64,000 nt of DNA, taken from positions 1,178,001-1,242,000 of the forward strand of contig NZ_CP048020.1 in assembly GCF_010365865.1 (NCBI RefSeq), given 5' to 3'. How positions within the stretch are numbered: position 1 is the stretch's first letter; each line of letters opens with the position of its first letter. The position numbers were made by a program, and so were the translations under genes. The stretch is from Treponema vincentii. Lineage in GTDB: Bacteria > Spirochaetota > Spirochaetia > Treponematales > Treponemataceae. Below, one piece after another: positions 18,038 through 25,836 of this stretch. Under the pieces are notes generated by a model. The model did no database searches and was not told where the DNA came from. It saw only the letters and a list, made by a program, of their open reading frames with translations.

Positions 18038-19225
18038 TTATCGAACAGGTTTAGTAGCCGGAACAGCGGGTTTGGAGCCGCGCTTTCCCACTGCTCGTGT
18101 TCCTTGTTTTGCAACGGTATTTTGCCGTGCAGATCCGCGCGGCCGACGTTTGGACGGCTCTTTTGCTTTGGCGGTACCGGTAAGTCGTATATCCAAGCCG
18201 CCTTTTCGAAGGCAGTATTTTACCGCATATTCAAGCTCTGTCCGCTGCGGGTTCATCGGCAAGACAAAATGGCGACACTCGGCATATACCGCCTTATAAA
18301 CAGCCCGCGGTTCTCCTTCCCAGTCGGTAATCAGCTGTAAAAAATTACGGATGAGGTAAACAAGCGCCTGTCCTTGCCTCTGAATCTTGTGCTCTGCAAT
18401 TAATCCGTCCAGCTCTTGCATGCTTGCAAAATAATGTTCGGAAAAATGAGGCGAATCCTCGATAAATGAGAAAGCCAAAGGCTGTAAATAGAGGAAAAGG
18501 CGATAATGCAGAAGTGTTTTAAAAATGTCCGCCGCATGCCCGCTCATTAGTATTTTGCCTATCTCTTCGGTTAAGCGGGAAGGGGATACATATTCAAGGA
18601 GCGGCGCATCACGATGAATTCGACAGCGAAGAAGCAGCGGGATTGCGGCGCCGGTGATAGTCGCGTATTTGACGGCGCGAATCATCCGCACCGGATCTTC
18701 TGCGAAAATGTGAGAAAGCTCGATAATCGGGCGCAGCCGCTTTTTTCGGATATCTTCCACGCCGCCGACATAATCGACGATGATATTTTTTATCGGATCG
18801 TAGTAGAGCGCATTTAATGTAAAGTCGCGGCGCCGCACATCTTCGTCGATAGTGCCGAAGCTGTTTCCGACCGATCCCTCCTCCAGTGATCGAAAGGTGG
18901 AAACTTCATATATTTTAGGACCGTAAAAAACATGCACCAATCGGAATCGCTTTCCGATGAGCCGGGAGTTTTTAAAAATTTTACGGATACGAGCGGGTTC
19001 TGCCGATGTTGCGATATCGAAGTCCTTCGGTGTTTTTCCGATCAGCAAATCGCGAACAGCGCCGCCGACAATGTAGGCCTCATAACCTGCATTATGTAAT
19101 CCATTGATAATACGGATCGCTTCGCCGTCTACCTTACGGGGATCGATGGAATGTTCCGTTGCCGTATATATAAGCGCCTTTGACAGTTTTTTATTCGTAT
19201 TATTTCGAGTATATCTTACTAACAT
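18038..19225 (-). CDS. pcnB: poly(A) polymerase / tRNA nucleotidyltransferase family protein (PcnB-like)
   Basis: A 395-residue class II nucleotidyltransferase. The head domain has GYEAYIVGGAVRDLLIGKTPKDFDIAT, with the GG..RD and metal-binding DxD, then EVSTFR and RRRDFTLNALYYDP, and a neck region ending in FAEDPVRMIRAVKYA. PcnB-type enzymes add poly(A) tails; CCA-adding enzymes share this fold. The C-terminal 45 residues are very basic (Lys/Arg/Pro/Ala), as in PcnB, which favours poly(A) polymerase. A unique substrate cannot be decided from sequence. The stop codon region overlaps an AACAGGT hairpin word that recurs at 22192-22311. Confidence 0.82.
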   Translation of the reverse strand: MLVRYTRNNTNKKLSKALIYTATEHSIDPRKVDGEAIRIINGLHNAGYEAYIVGGAVRDLLIGKTPKDFDIATSAEPARIRKIFKNSRLIGKRFRLVHVFYGPKIYEVSTFRSLEEGSVGNSFGTIDEDVRRRDFTLNALYYDPIKNIIVDYVGGVEDIRKKRLRPIIELSHIFAEDPVRMIRAVKYATITGAAIPLLLRCRIHRDAPLLEYVSPSRLTEEIGKILMSGHAADIFKTLLHYRLFLYLQPLAFSFIEDSPHFSEHYFASMQELDGLIAEHKIQRQGQALVYLIRNFLQLITDWEGEPRAVYKAVYAECRHFVLPMNPQRTELEYAVKYCLRKGGLDIRLTGTAKAKEPSKRRPRGSARQNTVAKQGTRAVGKRGSKPAVPATKPVR

Positions 19226-19320
19226 TACAGCGAGATATTGTGCCGTGAATTTCCGATTCTGTCAATCTTGCATTGACGGGTCTGCATCAATGGGGATGAC
19301 CTTAAAGTGCGAATTTCCAT

Positions 19321-19349
19321 TTGACATTATAGCTATATCGTTTTATCCT
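19321..19349 (+). promoter_or_regulatory. sigma-70 type promoter for the hemerythrin gene
   Basis: TTGACA at 19321-19326, a 17-base spacer, then TATCCT at 19344-19349. It points toward the hemerythrin gene, giving a leader of about 100 bases that contains two hairpins (19375-19413 and 19414-19448). Confidence 0.55.
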
Positions 19350-19374
19350 AATAATGATTACTAATATATAAATT

Positions 19375-19448
19375 GGGGATACCTAAAAGCTAACCGAGTT
19401 TTTAGAGATACCCAATCGTCTAAGAATAACCGATTCTTGGAAACGATT
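19375..19448. repeat. two hairpins, CTAAAAA-type intergenic element copy 1
   Basis: 19375-19413 is an imperfect palindrome GGGGATACCTAAAA / TTTTTAGAGATACCC with loop GCTAACCGAG. It is followed by 19414-19448 (AATCGT outer and AAGAAT inner stem, loop AACCG). Both loops share AACCG. Related elements lie at 20031, 23577, 32398 and 56583. Confidence 0.7.
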
Positions 19449-19452
19449 CAGT

Positions 19453-20004
19453 ATGAGTAATCGGCATAATAAGGATGAAAAAAGTATGATAACAGGAACA
19501 AAAGAGACGGAAGAATTGAATACCGCTTGGGTCCAATGGGATAAAAGACTGGAGCTTGGTATTCCTCGAATTGATTGTCAGCATCGTAAGTTGGTGGCAA
19601 TGTGCAATGAGCTGCGCGAAGCGCTGATGAACCGCCAAAAACGGAGTAAGGACGAATGGTTGGTAACCGTAGGCAATGTACTGCGGCAAGCGGTTAGCTA
19701 TACCAAAACACACTTTACCGATGAAGAGAAATTGATGAAAGCATGCGGTTTTTCCGGCTACGAAGCTCATAAGCAGCGACACAAGGAGTTTGTCCAAACA
19801 ATTACACAGGTATTGATGGGTTTTGACGAAATGACTTTGACGCTCGGTTTTGATTTTGCCGACTACCTTAGGGATTGGATACTTTCGCATATCGCCTGCG
19901 AAGATAAGCAGTACTGTCCGGTTATGCGCTCCTTTTATCGTGCATTGCAGGAATACAGCCAACGGAATCATACGATCGGTACAAATAGTGGAAACCAACC
20001 TTAG
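19453..20004 (+). CDS. bacteriohemerythrin
   Basis: 183 residues; a single hemerythrin four-helix domain with the diiron ligands visible: GIPRIDCQHRKLV (His), THFTDEEKLM (His and Glu), HKQRHKEF (two His) and WILSHIACEDKQY (His and Asp). Such proteins bind oxygen at a non-haem diiron site and act in oxygen sensing, storage or protection in anaerobes. There is no partner domain, so it is a free soluble protein. The N-terminal 20 residues are polar and variable; an internal ATG at 19486 is an alternative start. It is alone between pcnB (divergent) and pulA, with its own promoter-like sequence. Confidence 0.9.
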   Translation: MSNRHNKDEKSMITGTKETEELNTAWVQWDKRLELGIPRIDCQHRKLVAMCNELREALMNRQKRSKDEWLVTVGNVLRQAVSYTKTHFTDEEKLMKACGFSGYEAHKQRHKEFVQTITQVLMGFDEMTLTLGFDFADYLRDWILSHIACEDKQYCPVMRSFYRALQEYSQRNHTIGTNSGNQP

Positions 20005-20030
20005 ATTAGACCCTTCGCACAAAAATATTT

Positions 20031-20071
20031 GGGAGTCTCTGAAAATCTAACCGAGTTTTTTGCAGATACCC
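20031..20071. repeat. CTAAAAA-type intergenic element copy 2
   Basis: Imperfect palindrome with left arm GGGAGTCTCTGAAAA at 20031-20045, loop TCTAACCGAG, and right arm TTTTTTGCAGATACCC at 20056-20071. The loop matches copy 1 (CTAACCGAG), though the arms have diverged. It lies just after the hemerythrin stop. Confidence 0.7.
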
Positions 20072-20080
20072 ATTTATATA

Positions 20081-20110
20081 TTGGCGATTCAAGGGGGAAT
20101 ATGCTAATAT
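20081..20110 (+). promoter_or_regulatory. possible promoter of the maltodextrin locus
   Basis: TTGGCG at 20081-20086, an 18-base spacer, then TAATAT at 20105-20110, 25 bases upstream of the pulA ATG. Confidence 0.4.
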
Positions 20111-20134
20111 AAAGTATCGATATATGGAAGGTTT

Positions 20135-22192
20135 ATGAGATCACCCGTCAAAGCTCTTGAACAGACAATTCCGCCTCGCGATACCCAGCTCGGCGCCGTG
20201 TATGATGCCGCCGCTCAAAGCTGCCGTTTTTCTTTATGGGCGCCGACTTCCCGCGATGTGTCGGTAAACCTCTATCAAAACGCCGGTGATTCAACGCCTG
20301 CTTTTACGGTTCCGCTTCAGTATGACGATGCAACCGGCCTGTGGTGCGGCATCTTTGCGGAGCGGGATCCGGAACAGTTCTTTTATGATTACACGCTGAC
20401 AAATGAAGCGGGAACGCATACTGTGCTTGATCCGTACAGCCTCTCGATGGCTGCTTGTACCGGCAGCGACGGTATCGGACGGGGCGCTATTATCAACCTG
20501 CAAAAAGAAACACTCAAACCGGAGCGGGAATATCCGTATATCGCCTTGCAAAAACGGGAGGATGCGATTATTTACGAAGTGTCCGTCCGCGATTTTACCG
20601 CAAGCCCCGACTCCGGCGTTAGAAATATCCCCGGCACGTATAAAGCCTTTATCGAAAAAATTCCCTACTTACGCGAACTGGGCATTACGCATATTCAGCT
20701 GATGCCGGTGCTGAACTTTTACTACACGGACGAGACAAACCAGCAGTATGAAGATGCCGGTACGGTACATAACAACAACTACAACTGGGGCTACGACCCG
20801 CATAACTATTTTACGCCCGAAGGCTGGTATGCAAGCGAGCCTGAAAATCCCGAAAGCCGTGTACGCGAATTGCGGGAGCTGATCAACGAGTGCCATCGGG
20901 CAGGGCTCGGTGTAGTGCTCGACGTGGTGTATAATCATATTGCGCGTACCGATCTTTTCGACATGATTGTTCCAGGCTATTACTTTCGGACAAATCCCGA
21001 CGGCAGCTATACCAACGGCTCGTGCTGCGGGAACGATATTGCTTCGGAGCGGCTGATGGCACGAAAGCTTATTGTCGATTCGGCTGTACACTGGGTGAAA
21101 AACTATAAGATTGACGGTCTCCGGTTTGATCTGATGGGACTGCTCGATACCGAGACGGTGCTGGAGGCGTACAATCGCTGCAGAGAGCTTAATCCGTCCG
21201 TACTGTTCATCGGGGAAGGCTGGAAGCTGTATAACGGAGCCGAAGGTACCGTCGGTATGGATCAGCGGTACATGACCGAAACCGACAGCGTTGCCGTCTT
21301 TAACGATGAATTTCGCGATTTGGTGAAAGCAGGCGGTGTGAATGAGGAAGGCAAAGGCTTTTTAACCGGCGGCAACGTCGATCTTAGACAGCTCTTTTGC
21401 GACTGTATCGGTTTGCCTCAGTGTAATTACACCGCCGACAGCCCGGGTGATAACGTGCAGTACCTTGTTTGCCACGACGGGCTTACGCTGCACGACTGCA
21501 TCGCCCATAATGCCGGGCTTGATGAACGTATTCCTGTACAACGGCAGGAGCTGATTGCCCGTATCAAACTCGGCAACGCGCTGGCGCTTACCTGTCAAGG
21601 GATCGCATTCTTACACGCCGGACAGGAGCGGGGGCGTACCAAGCCGAATGTGCACGGAGCGGCGGAAGAATGTATCGGCGCTTTTGTGCGGAACAGCTAT
21701 GACGCTTCGGACAGCGTTAACCGCATTGTATGGACGCTCGATGAGGATTACGCCGAGCTGCTCGCATACACGCGCGGGCTTATCGCGTTGCGGAAACGGT
21801 TTGACGTGTTTAGAATAGGAGACGCCGGACGCATTGCACAAGCCGCCGCATTTTTGCCCGCAGAAGATGCAGCGGTTGCTGCATCGGGGAATTGCAGCGG
21901 TAACCGATGTGCCGTAAAAAGCGTCAGCGGAGCATTGTCCGAAACGGAGCAGCAGTACGGGCAGGCATTCGGGTACACACTCGACTGGACGGATGGCACG
22001 TGGTTTTTGTTGTTTAATGCGGCGGGAACGGAACAATGCTTTGTGCTTGGCGGCACATTACAAAAGCCTGTGGTTTTTGTCGATGGAGCGGCGGCATCGC
22101 CGGACGGCATTGCACAGCTCTCCGGTATACGATTTGAGCAAAAACGGATCATACTAGATCCGTACACTGCGGCTATTGTTCGCAGTGAATAG
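20135..22192 (+). CDS. pulA: type I pullulanase (GH13 debranching enzyme)
   Basis: A 685-residue GH13 enzyme with an N-terminal CBM48-like beta domain (about residues 20-110) and a catalytic barrel. The type I pullulanase signature YNWGYDP is present. The other GH13 regions are DVVYNH, DGLRFDLMG (nucleophile Asp), IGEGW (acid/base Glu) and CHDGLTLHD in the position of the final NHD. It hydrolyses alpha-1,6 branches in pullulan, glycogen or limit dextrins. There is no signal peptide, so it acts in the cytoplasm on imported or stored glucans. It opens a locus with a maltose-type ABC importer and a neopullulanase. The last 100 residues include a variable Ala/Gly/Cys segment. Confidence 0.92.
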   Translation: MRSPVKALEQTIPPRDTQLGAVYDAAAQSCRFSLWAPTSRDVSVNLYQNAGDSTPAFTVPLQYDDATGLWCGIFAERDPEQFFYDYTLTNEAGTHTVLDPYSLSMAACTGSDGIGRGAIINLQKETLKPEREYPYIALQKREDAIIYEVSVRDFTASPDSGVRNIPGTYKAFIEKIPYLRELGITHIQLMPVLNFYYTDETNQQYEDAGTVHNNNYNWGYDPHNYFTPEGWYASEPENPESRVRELRELINECHRAGLGVVLDVVYNHIARTDLFDMIVPGYYFRTNPDGSYTNGSCCGNDIASERLMARKLIVDSAVHWVKNYKIDGLRFDLMGLLDTETVLEAYNRCRELNPSVLFIGEGWKLYNGAEGTVGMDQRYMTETDSVAVFNDEFRDLVKAGGVNEEGKGFLTGGNVDLRQLFCDCIGLPQCNYTADSPGDNVQYLVCHDGLTLHDCIAHNAGLDERIPVQRQELIARIKLGNALALTCQGIAFLHAGQERGRTKPNVHGAAEECIGAFVRNSYDASDSVNRIVWTLDEDYAELLAYTRGLIALRKRFDVFRIGDAGRIAQAAAFLPAEDAAVAASGNCSGNRCAVKSVSGALSETEQQYGQAFGYTLDWTDGTWFLLFNAAGTEQCFVLGGTLQKPVVFVDGAAASPDGIAQLSGIRFEQKRIILDPYTAAIVRSE

Positions 22193-22311
22193 ACCTGTTC
22201 GATAACTTCGTTGTCGAACAGGTCGGCGAGTTCTAAATTGTACAAATAGCACGATTTAGAACATCGCGTTTCAAGGTAACCTGTTCAGAAACGGAAGTTT
22301 CCGAATAGGTT
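22192..22311. repeat. three-hairpin element between pulA and malE
   Basis: H1: 22192-22202/22214-22224 (11 bp, loop TAACTTCGTTG), overlapping the pulA stop. H2: GCGA then 9 bp at 22230-22238 pairing with 22254-22262, closed by TCGC at 22264-22267. H3: 22278-22292 pairing with 22297-22311 (15 positions with one mismatch and one G-T pair, loop GGAA). The order and the GCGA...TCGC frame of H2 match the element at 25602-25692, although the stem sequences differ. Confidence 0.8.
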
Positions 22312-22347
22312 TAGTAGATTTTTTTCATAACAGACTGGAGGTGTTAT

Positions 22348-23577
22348 ATGAAAAAAGCAATTATAGGGCTTTCTGCCTGTGTATCTTTGGTGCTTCTTCT
22401 TGCTCTTACGGGGTGCGGCGGAGGTTCCGAGAAGAAGGACGATAAAGCCGGCGCTATGAAAGGCGAAACGGTTACCATCAAAATATGGGAATCCGAAGGC
22501 CGCGAAAAAGATTTTATGCTGTTCGCTGCGGAAGAATACAAGAAAACGCATCCGAACGTATCCTTTGTGTATGAACCGGTTCAGTCGACCGATGCGCGCA
22601 CAAAGATTGAAATGGACGGCCCCGCTGGTGTAGGCGCAGATATCTTTGTTGCACCGCACGACCATATCGGCGCCCTTGTCGCAGGCGGTCATATTCTCCC
22701 CTTCGACGATGCGTCCGTCCTCGACAACTTTATCCCCGCTGCATTGACATCCGCCGCGTATGAGGGAAAAAACTACGGGTATCCGCTCGCAATCGAAACC
22801 TACGCATTGTTCTATAATAAAGACCTTTTACCGGAAGCCCCCAAGACATGGGACGCGGTGGAAACGTTTGCAAAGACATGGAACGATAAAGCTCAAAATA
22901 AATATGCATTGGTCTGGGGTGTCGGAAACGCATACTTTAACTACATCTTTATGAGCGGCTTCGGCGCACCGCTTTTCGGCCCGAACGGCGATGACCCCAA
23001 ACAGCATAACGTCAATAGCCCCAATGCTATTACCGGCTTAACCTATTTCCAGAGCCTGCGCAAGAAAATGCTCGATGTTCCGTCAGGCGATATTACCGAT
23101 GATTTCTGCAATTCCTCGTTTACGGAAGGTAAAGCCGCGATGATTATTACCGGCTCGTGGAAGATCTCCGATTTTTCAAAAACAGGCCTTAACTACGGTA
23201 TTGCACCCATTCCGGTATTCCCCGGCATGACCAATCCTCCGGCATCATTCTCCGGTCTCCGCTTGGCCTTTGTCAGCGCCTACAGTGATCATCCGGCGGA
23301 AGCGCAGGATTTTGCAAAATTCCTTACCTCAAAGCCGATGTTGGAAAAACGGTACGAAATGACCAAACAAATTCCGCCCCGCTCCGATATCACCATCACC
23401 GATCCGTTAAGTCAAGGTATTTTAGCACAGGCGCAATACGCAACACCGATGCCCACCATTCCCGAAATGGGCAAATACTGGTCTGCAATGAATGCAACTT
23501 TTGCGAATATCTGGGACGGCGGCAATGTTACGGAAAAACTGAATGCTGCTGCGGCTACAATGGAGTCGATACAATAG
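22348..23577 (+). CDS. malE: maltose/maltodextrin-binding lipoprotein (MalE family)
   Basis: A 409-residue extracytoplasmic solute-binding protein of the family 1 (sugar) type. The signal peptide ends in lipobox LALTGC (Cys at about residue 27). The mature part has VTIKIWESEGREKDFMLFAAEEYKKTHP, YGYPLAIETYALFYNKDLLPEAPKTWDAVE and FTEGKAAMIITGSWKI, all typical of MalE-like proteins. An SD (GGAGG) precedes the ATG. As a lipoprotein it would be anchored at the inner membrane and feed maltodextrin to the MalF/MalG permease encoded downstream. Terminal hairpin copy 3 of the CTAAAAA element begins in its stop codon. Confidence 0.92.
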   Translation: MKKAIIGLSACVSLVLLLALTGCGGGSEKKDDKAGAMKGETVTIKIWESEGREKDFMLFAAEEYKKTHPNVSFVYEPVQSTDARTKIEMDGPAGVGADIFVAPHDHIGALVAGGHILPFDDASVLDNFIPAALTSAAYEGKNYGYPLAIETYALFYNKDLLPEAPKTWDAVETFAKTWNDKAQNKYALVWGVGNAYFNYIFMSGFGAPLFGPNGDDPKQHNVNSPNAITGLTYFQSLRKKMLDVPSGDITDDFCNSSFTEGKAAMIITGSWKISDFSKTGLNYGIAPIPVFPGMTNPPASFSGLRLAFVSAYSDHPAEAQDFAKFLTSKPMLEKRYEMTKQIPPRSDITITDPLSQGILAQAQYATPMPTIPEMGKYWSAMNATFANIWDGGNVTEKLNAAAATMESIQ

Positions 23578-23612
23578 GGTATTTCTAAAAACTCACGTTT
23601 TTAGAGGTTCCC
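23577..23612. repeat. CTAAAAA-type intergenic element copy 3
   Basis: Palindrome with perfect core CTAAAAAC (23585-23592) / GTTTTTAG (23597-23604), loop TCAC, and partly paired GGGTATTT / AGGTTCCC flanks. It starts in the malE stop codon and may trim or stabilise the malE transcript end. Confidence 0.7.
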
Positions 23613-23702
23613 AAACGGTATCTTTTAAAACCCGATTCACAGTCTGCAAAGCGGATTGCGAATCGGGTTTTTGGACAGTTTTCTTGGATATAGGTGCTTG
23701 GT

Positions 23703-25610
23703 ATGCAGTTTTCTGCAATAGAACATCGCAGTACGGATAATTTTTGTTATCCGCTCAATGAAAATGAACTTATGATCGGCATTAAAACCGGCAGCGACAT
23801 ACGGCGTGTATTTATTGTATACGGAGATCCGTTCGACGGTTCGGTAACACCGGACGGATGGGCATGGGAAGGCAAACGGCAGGAAATCACCCGCAAAAAA
23901 GATCTTCCGTATCATACATGGTGGCAAGCAACGGTTATGCTTCCTTATGGACGGTGTAAATACTGCTTTGAACTGCACGGTCAAGATGAAGGCGATGTCC
24001 GCTACTGTCTGGAAAACGGGTTTTACACGGCAGATGAGCTTGTTACGCTGCGCCGGATAACCGGTAATTTTCCCGGTTTTGAGTTTCCGTGGCTGGACGG
24101 CGCCGAATGCGTCCGCGTACCGGATTGGGTACCCCGCACAGTGTGGTATCAAATTTTTCCCGATCGGTTTTGCAGGGATACCTCCTCGCAGAAACCGAAT
24201 GATCTGCCGTGGCCTGCTGCCAAGGATGTCGTTACCAACAATGAACACTATGGCGGTACGCTTCGGGGTATAACCGAAAAGCTCGGTTATCTTGCCGATT
24301 TGAATATTACCGGCTTATATCTTAATCCGGTTAATGCTTCACCGAGTGTGCATAAGTATGATACATCCGATTATCTGAATATCGATCCTGCATTCGGCAG
24401 CGCAGATGATCTGCATACGCTGGTGAAAGAAGCTCATGCGCGCGGTATAAAAGTGATGCTGGACGGCGTCTTTAACCACTGCGGCTGGGACTTTGCACTG
24501 TGGCAGGATGTTGTCCGCAACGGAAAAGTCTCGCCGTATTTCGATTGGTTTATCGTACAAGAATGGCCGTTTGAAACCGTTGTAGAACCGGAATGTGAAG
24601 CCGTCGCGAGCCGAAGCCGACCGTCCGGTACAAACGGAAAGAGCGGAAAGTACAGTACGTTTGCGTATGTCGATACGATGCCGAAGCTGAATACCAATAA
24701 TCCTGCCGTCGTCGATTACCTGCTGAACGTATGCGAAACATGGGTGCGCAGTTATGATATTGACGGGCTCCGGCTCGATGTTGCGAATGAGCTTTCGCAC
24801 ACATTTTGCAGGCAGCTTTATCGGCGGATGCGCAGTCTTAAAAAAGACTTTTACCTGCTTGGAGAAATATGGCGCAGTGCCTTGCCGTGGCTGCGCGGCG
24901 GCGAGTTGGATTCGGTAATGAATTATCCGCTCGCGCTGTGTTTCTGGAAATTCTTTTACGATAAAACGCTGCCCGCCCTGACTTTGGAGCGGGAAATAAA
25001 TGCCGTTTTTACCGCCTATCCCGAACCTGTTACCGTAGGCCTGTTTAATCTGCTGGATTCCCATGATACGCCGCGCCTTTTTACCCGCAATGGCGGTGAT
25101 GCGTTCGCCGTATGGCAGCAATACGCCCTGTTGTTGAGCCTGCCCGGTTCGCCGTGTATCTATTACGGCAGCGAGGTTTTGCTTGCAGGCGGAAATGATC
25201 CCGATTGCCGCCGTTGTATGCCGTGGCAGGCTATCGAAGCAGGTGAATACGCCGAACCGATGAGCATGATGCGGCAGTTGATTGCTTTGCGCCATACGCA
25301 TCCGGCAATGACCGCTTCCGGTTACTCATATCTGCATGACGTACCGCTTGCCGAAAGCGAACCGAATAGAATTATTCATTTGCAAAAGTATGCCGAAACG
25401 GTAGAACCTGCGGAAACTACGGAGACCGTTGAAACCGCGGAAGTGCCGATTACGCGGAGCATAGACCTCATTCTCAATTGCGGTACGGCTCCGGTATCAA
25501 TCGCGCAGATAATAGATGAAAAGGCACGGGTATACCTCTCCTTGCGCTGCAGGGATAAAACGGTACAGCCCGGCGGCTTTATCTTTTTTGAACACCTCAT
25601 CAACCGATGA
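23703..25610 (+). CDS. neopullulanase / cyclomaltodextrinase-type GH13 enzyme
   Basis: A 635-residue GH13_20-like enzyme with an N-terminal beta domain (about residues 1-130), then a catalytic barrel beginning VPRTVWYQIFPDRFC. Conserved regions are LDGVFNHCG, DGLRLDVANE (nucleophile Asp), LLGEIWRSALPWL (acid/base Glu) and LLDSHDTPR (transition-state Asp). It cleaves linear or cyclic maltodextrins and pullulan inside the cell; no signal peptide. I prefer the ATG at 23703. Position between malE and malF supports a role in using imported maltodextrin. A Glu/Thr/Val-rich repeat insertion sits near residues 560-580. Confidence 0.9.
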   Translation: MQFSAIEHRSTDNFCYPLNENELMIGIKTGSDIRRVFIVYGDPFDGSVTPDGWAWEGKRQEITRKKDLPYHTWWQATVMLPYGRCKYCFELHGQDEGDVRYCLENGFYTADELVTLRRITGNFPGFEFPWLDGAECVRVPDWVPRTVWYQIFPDRFCRDTSSQKPNDLPWPAAKDVVTNNEHYGGTLRGITEKLGYLADLNITGLYLNPVNASPSVHKYDTSDYLNIDPAFGSADDLHTLVKEAHARGIKVMLDGVFNHCGWDFALWQDVVRNGKVSPYFDWFIVQEWPFETVVEPECEAVASRSRPSGTNGKSGKYSTFAYVDTMPKLNTNNPAVVDYLLNVCETWVRSYDIDGLRLDVANELSHTFCRQLYRRMRSLKKDFYLLGEIWRSALPWLRGGELDSVMNYPLALCFWKFFYDKTLPALTLEREINAVFTAYPEPVTVGLFNLLDSHDTPRLFTRNGGDAFAVWQQYALLLSLPGSPCIYYGSEVLLAGGNDPDCRRCMPWQAIEAGEYAEPMSMMRQLIALRHTHPAMTASGYSYLHDVPLAESEPNRIIHLQKYAETVEPAETTETVETAEVPITRSIDLILNCGTAPVSIAQIIDEKARVYLSLRCRDKTVQPGGFIFFEHLINR

Positions 25611-25820
25611 ACTTCCGTGTACATCGGTTGATGGCGAATTTTGGCAATGCCAAAATATCGCTTCTGTTATAACCACCGCCATCCGTGGCGGTAAAGTTTG
25701 CGGTGCAAACTCGATTATTTACGGGTGCGCCGTCCTGAACTTCGAAGCAAAGCTCCTCGTTGCGGGATATGCGCACGGCTAAAACCTTTTTCGGATGTTT
25801 AAACATCCTGCAAAGGTTTT
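25602..25820. repeat. hairpin string between the neopullulanase gene and malF
   Basis: H1: a 12-bp palindrome starting CATCAACCGATG in the end of the neopullulanase gene, with loop AACTTCCGTGTA. H2: a GCGA-ATTTTGGC stem closed by A-TCGC. H3: 25675-25680/25687-25692 (loop ATCCGT). H4: 25695-25701/25705-25711. H5: outer 25781-25789/25812-25820 with inner GGATG/CATCC, ending four bases before the malF SD. H1-H3 have the same order as 1654-1749, and H3 shows a compensated base-pair change relative to it. Confidence 0.8.
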
Positions 25821-25836
25821 TATAGGAGGAGTTTTA

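Noticed and set aside
24339-25301. Minus-strand ORF of 320 codons
   Set aside because: Antisense to the neopullulanase gene, whose catalytic motifs are unambiguous. The antisense translation shows no family features.
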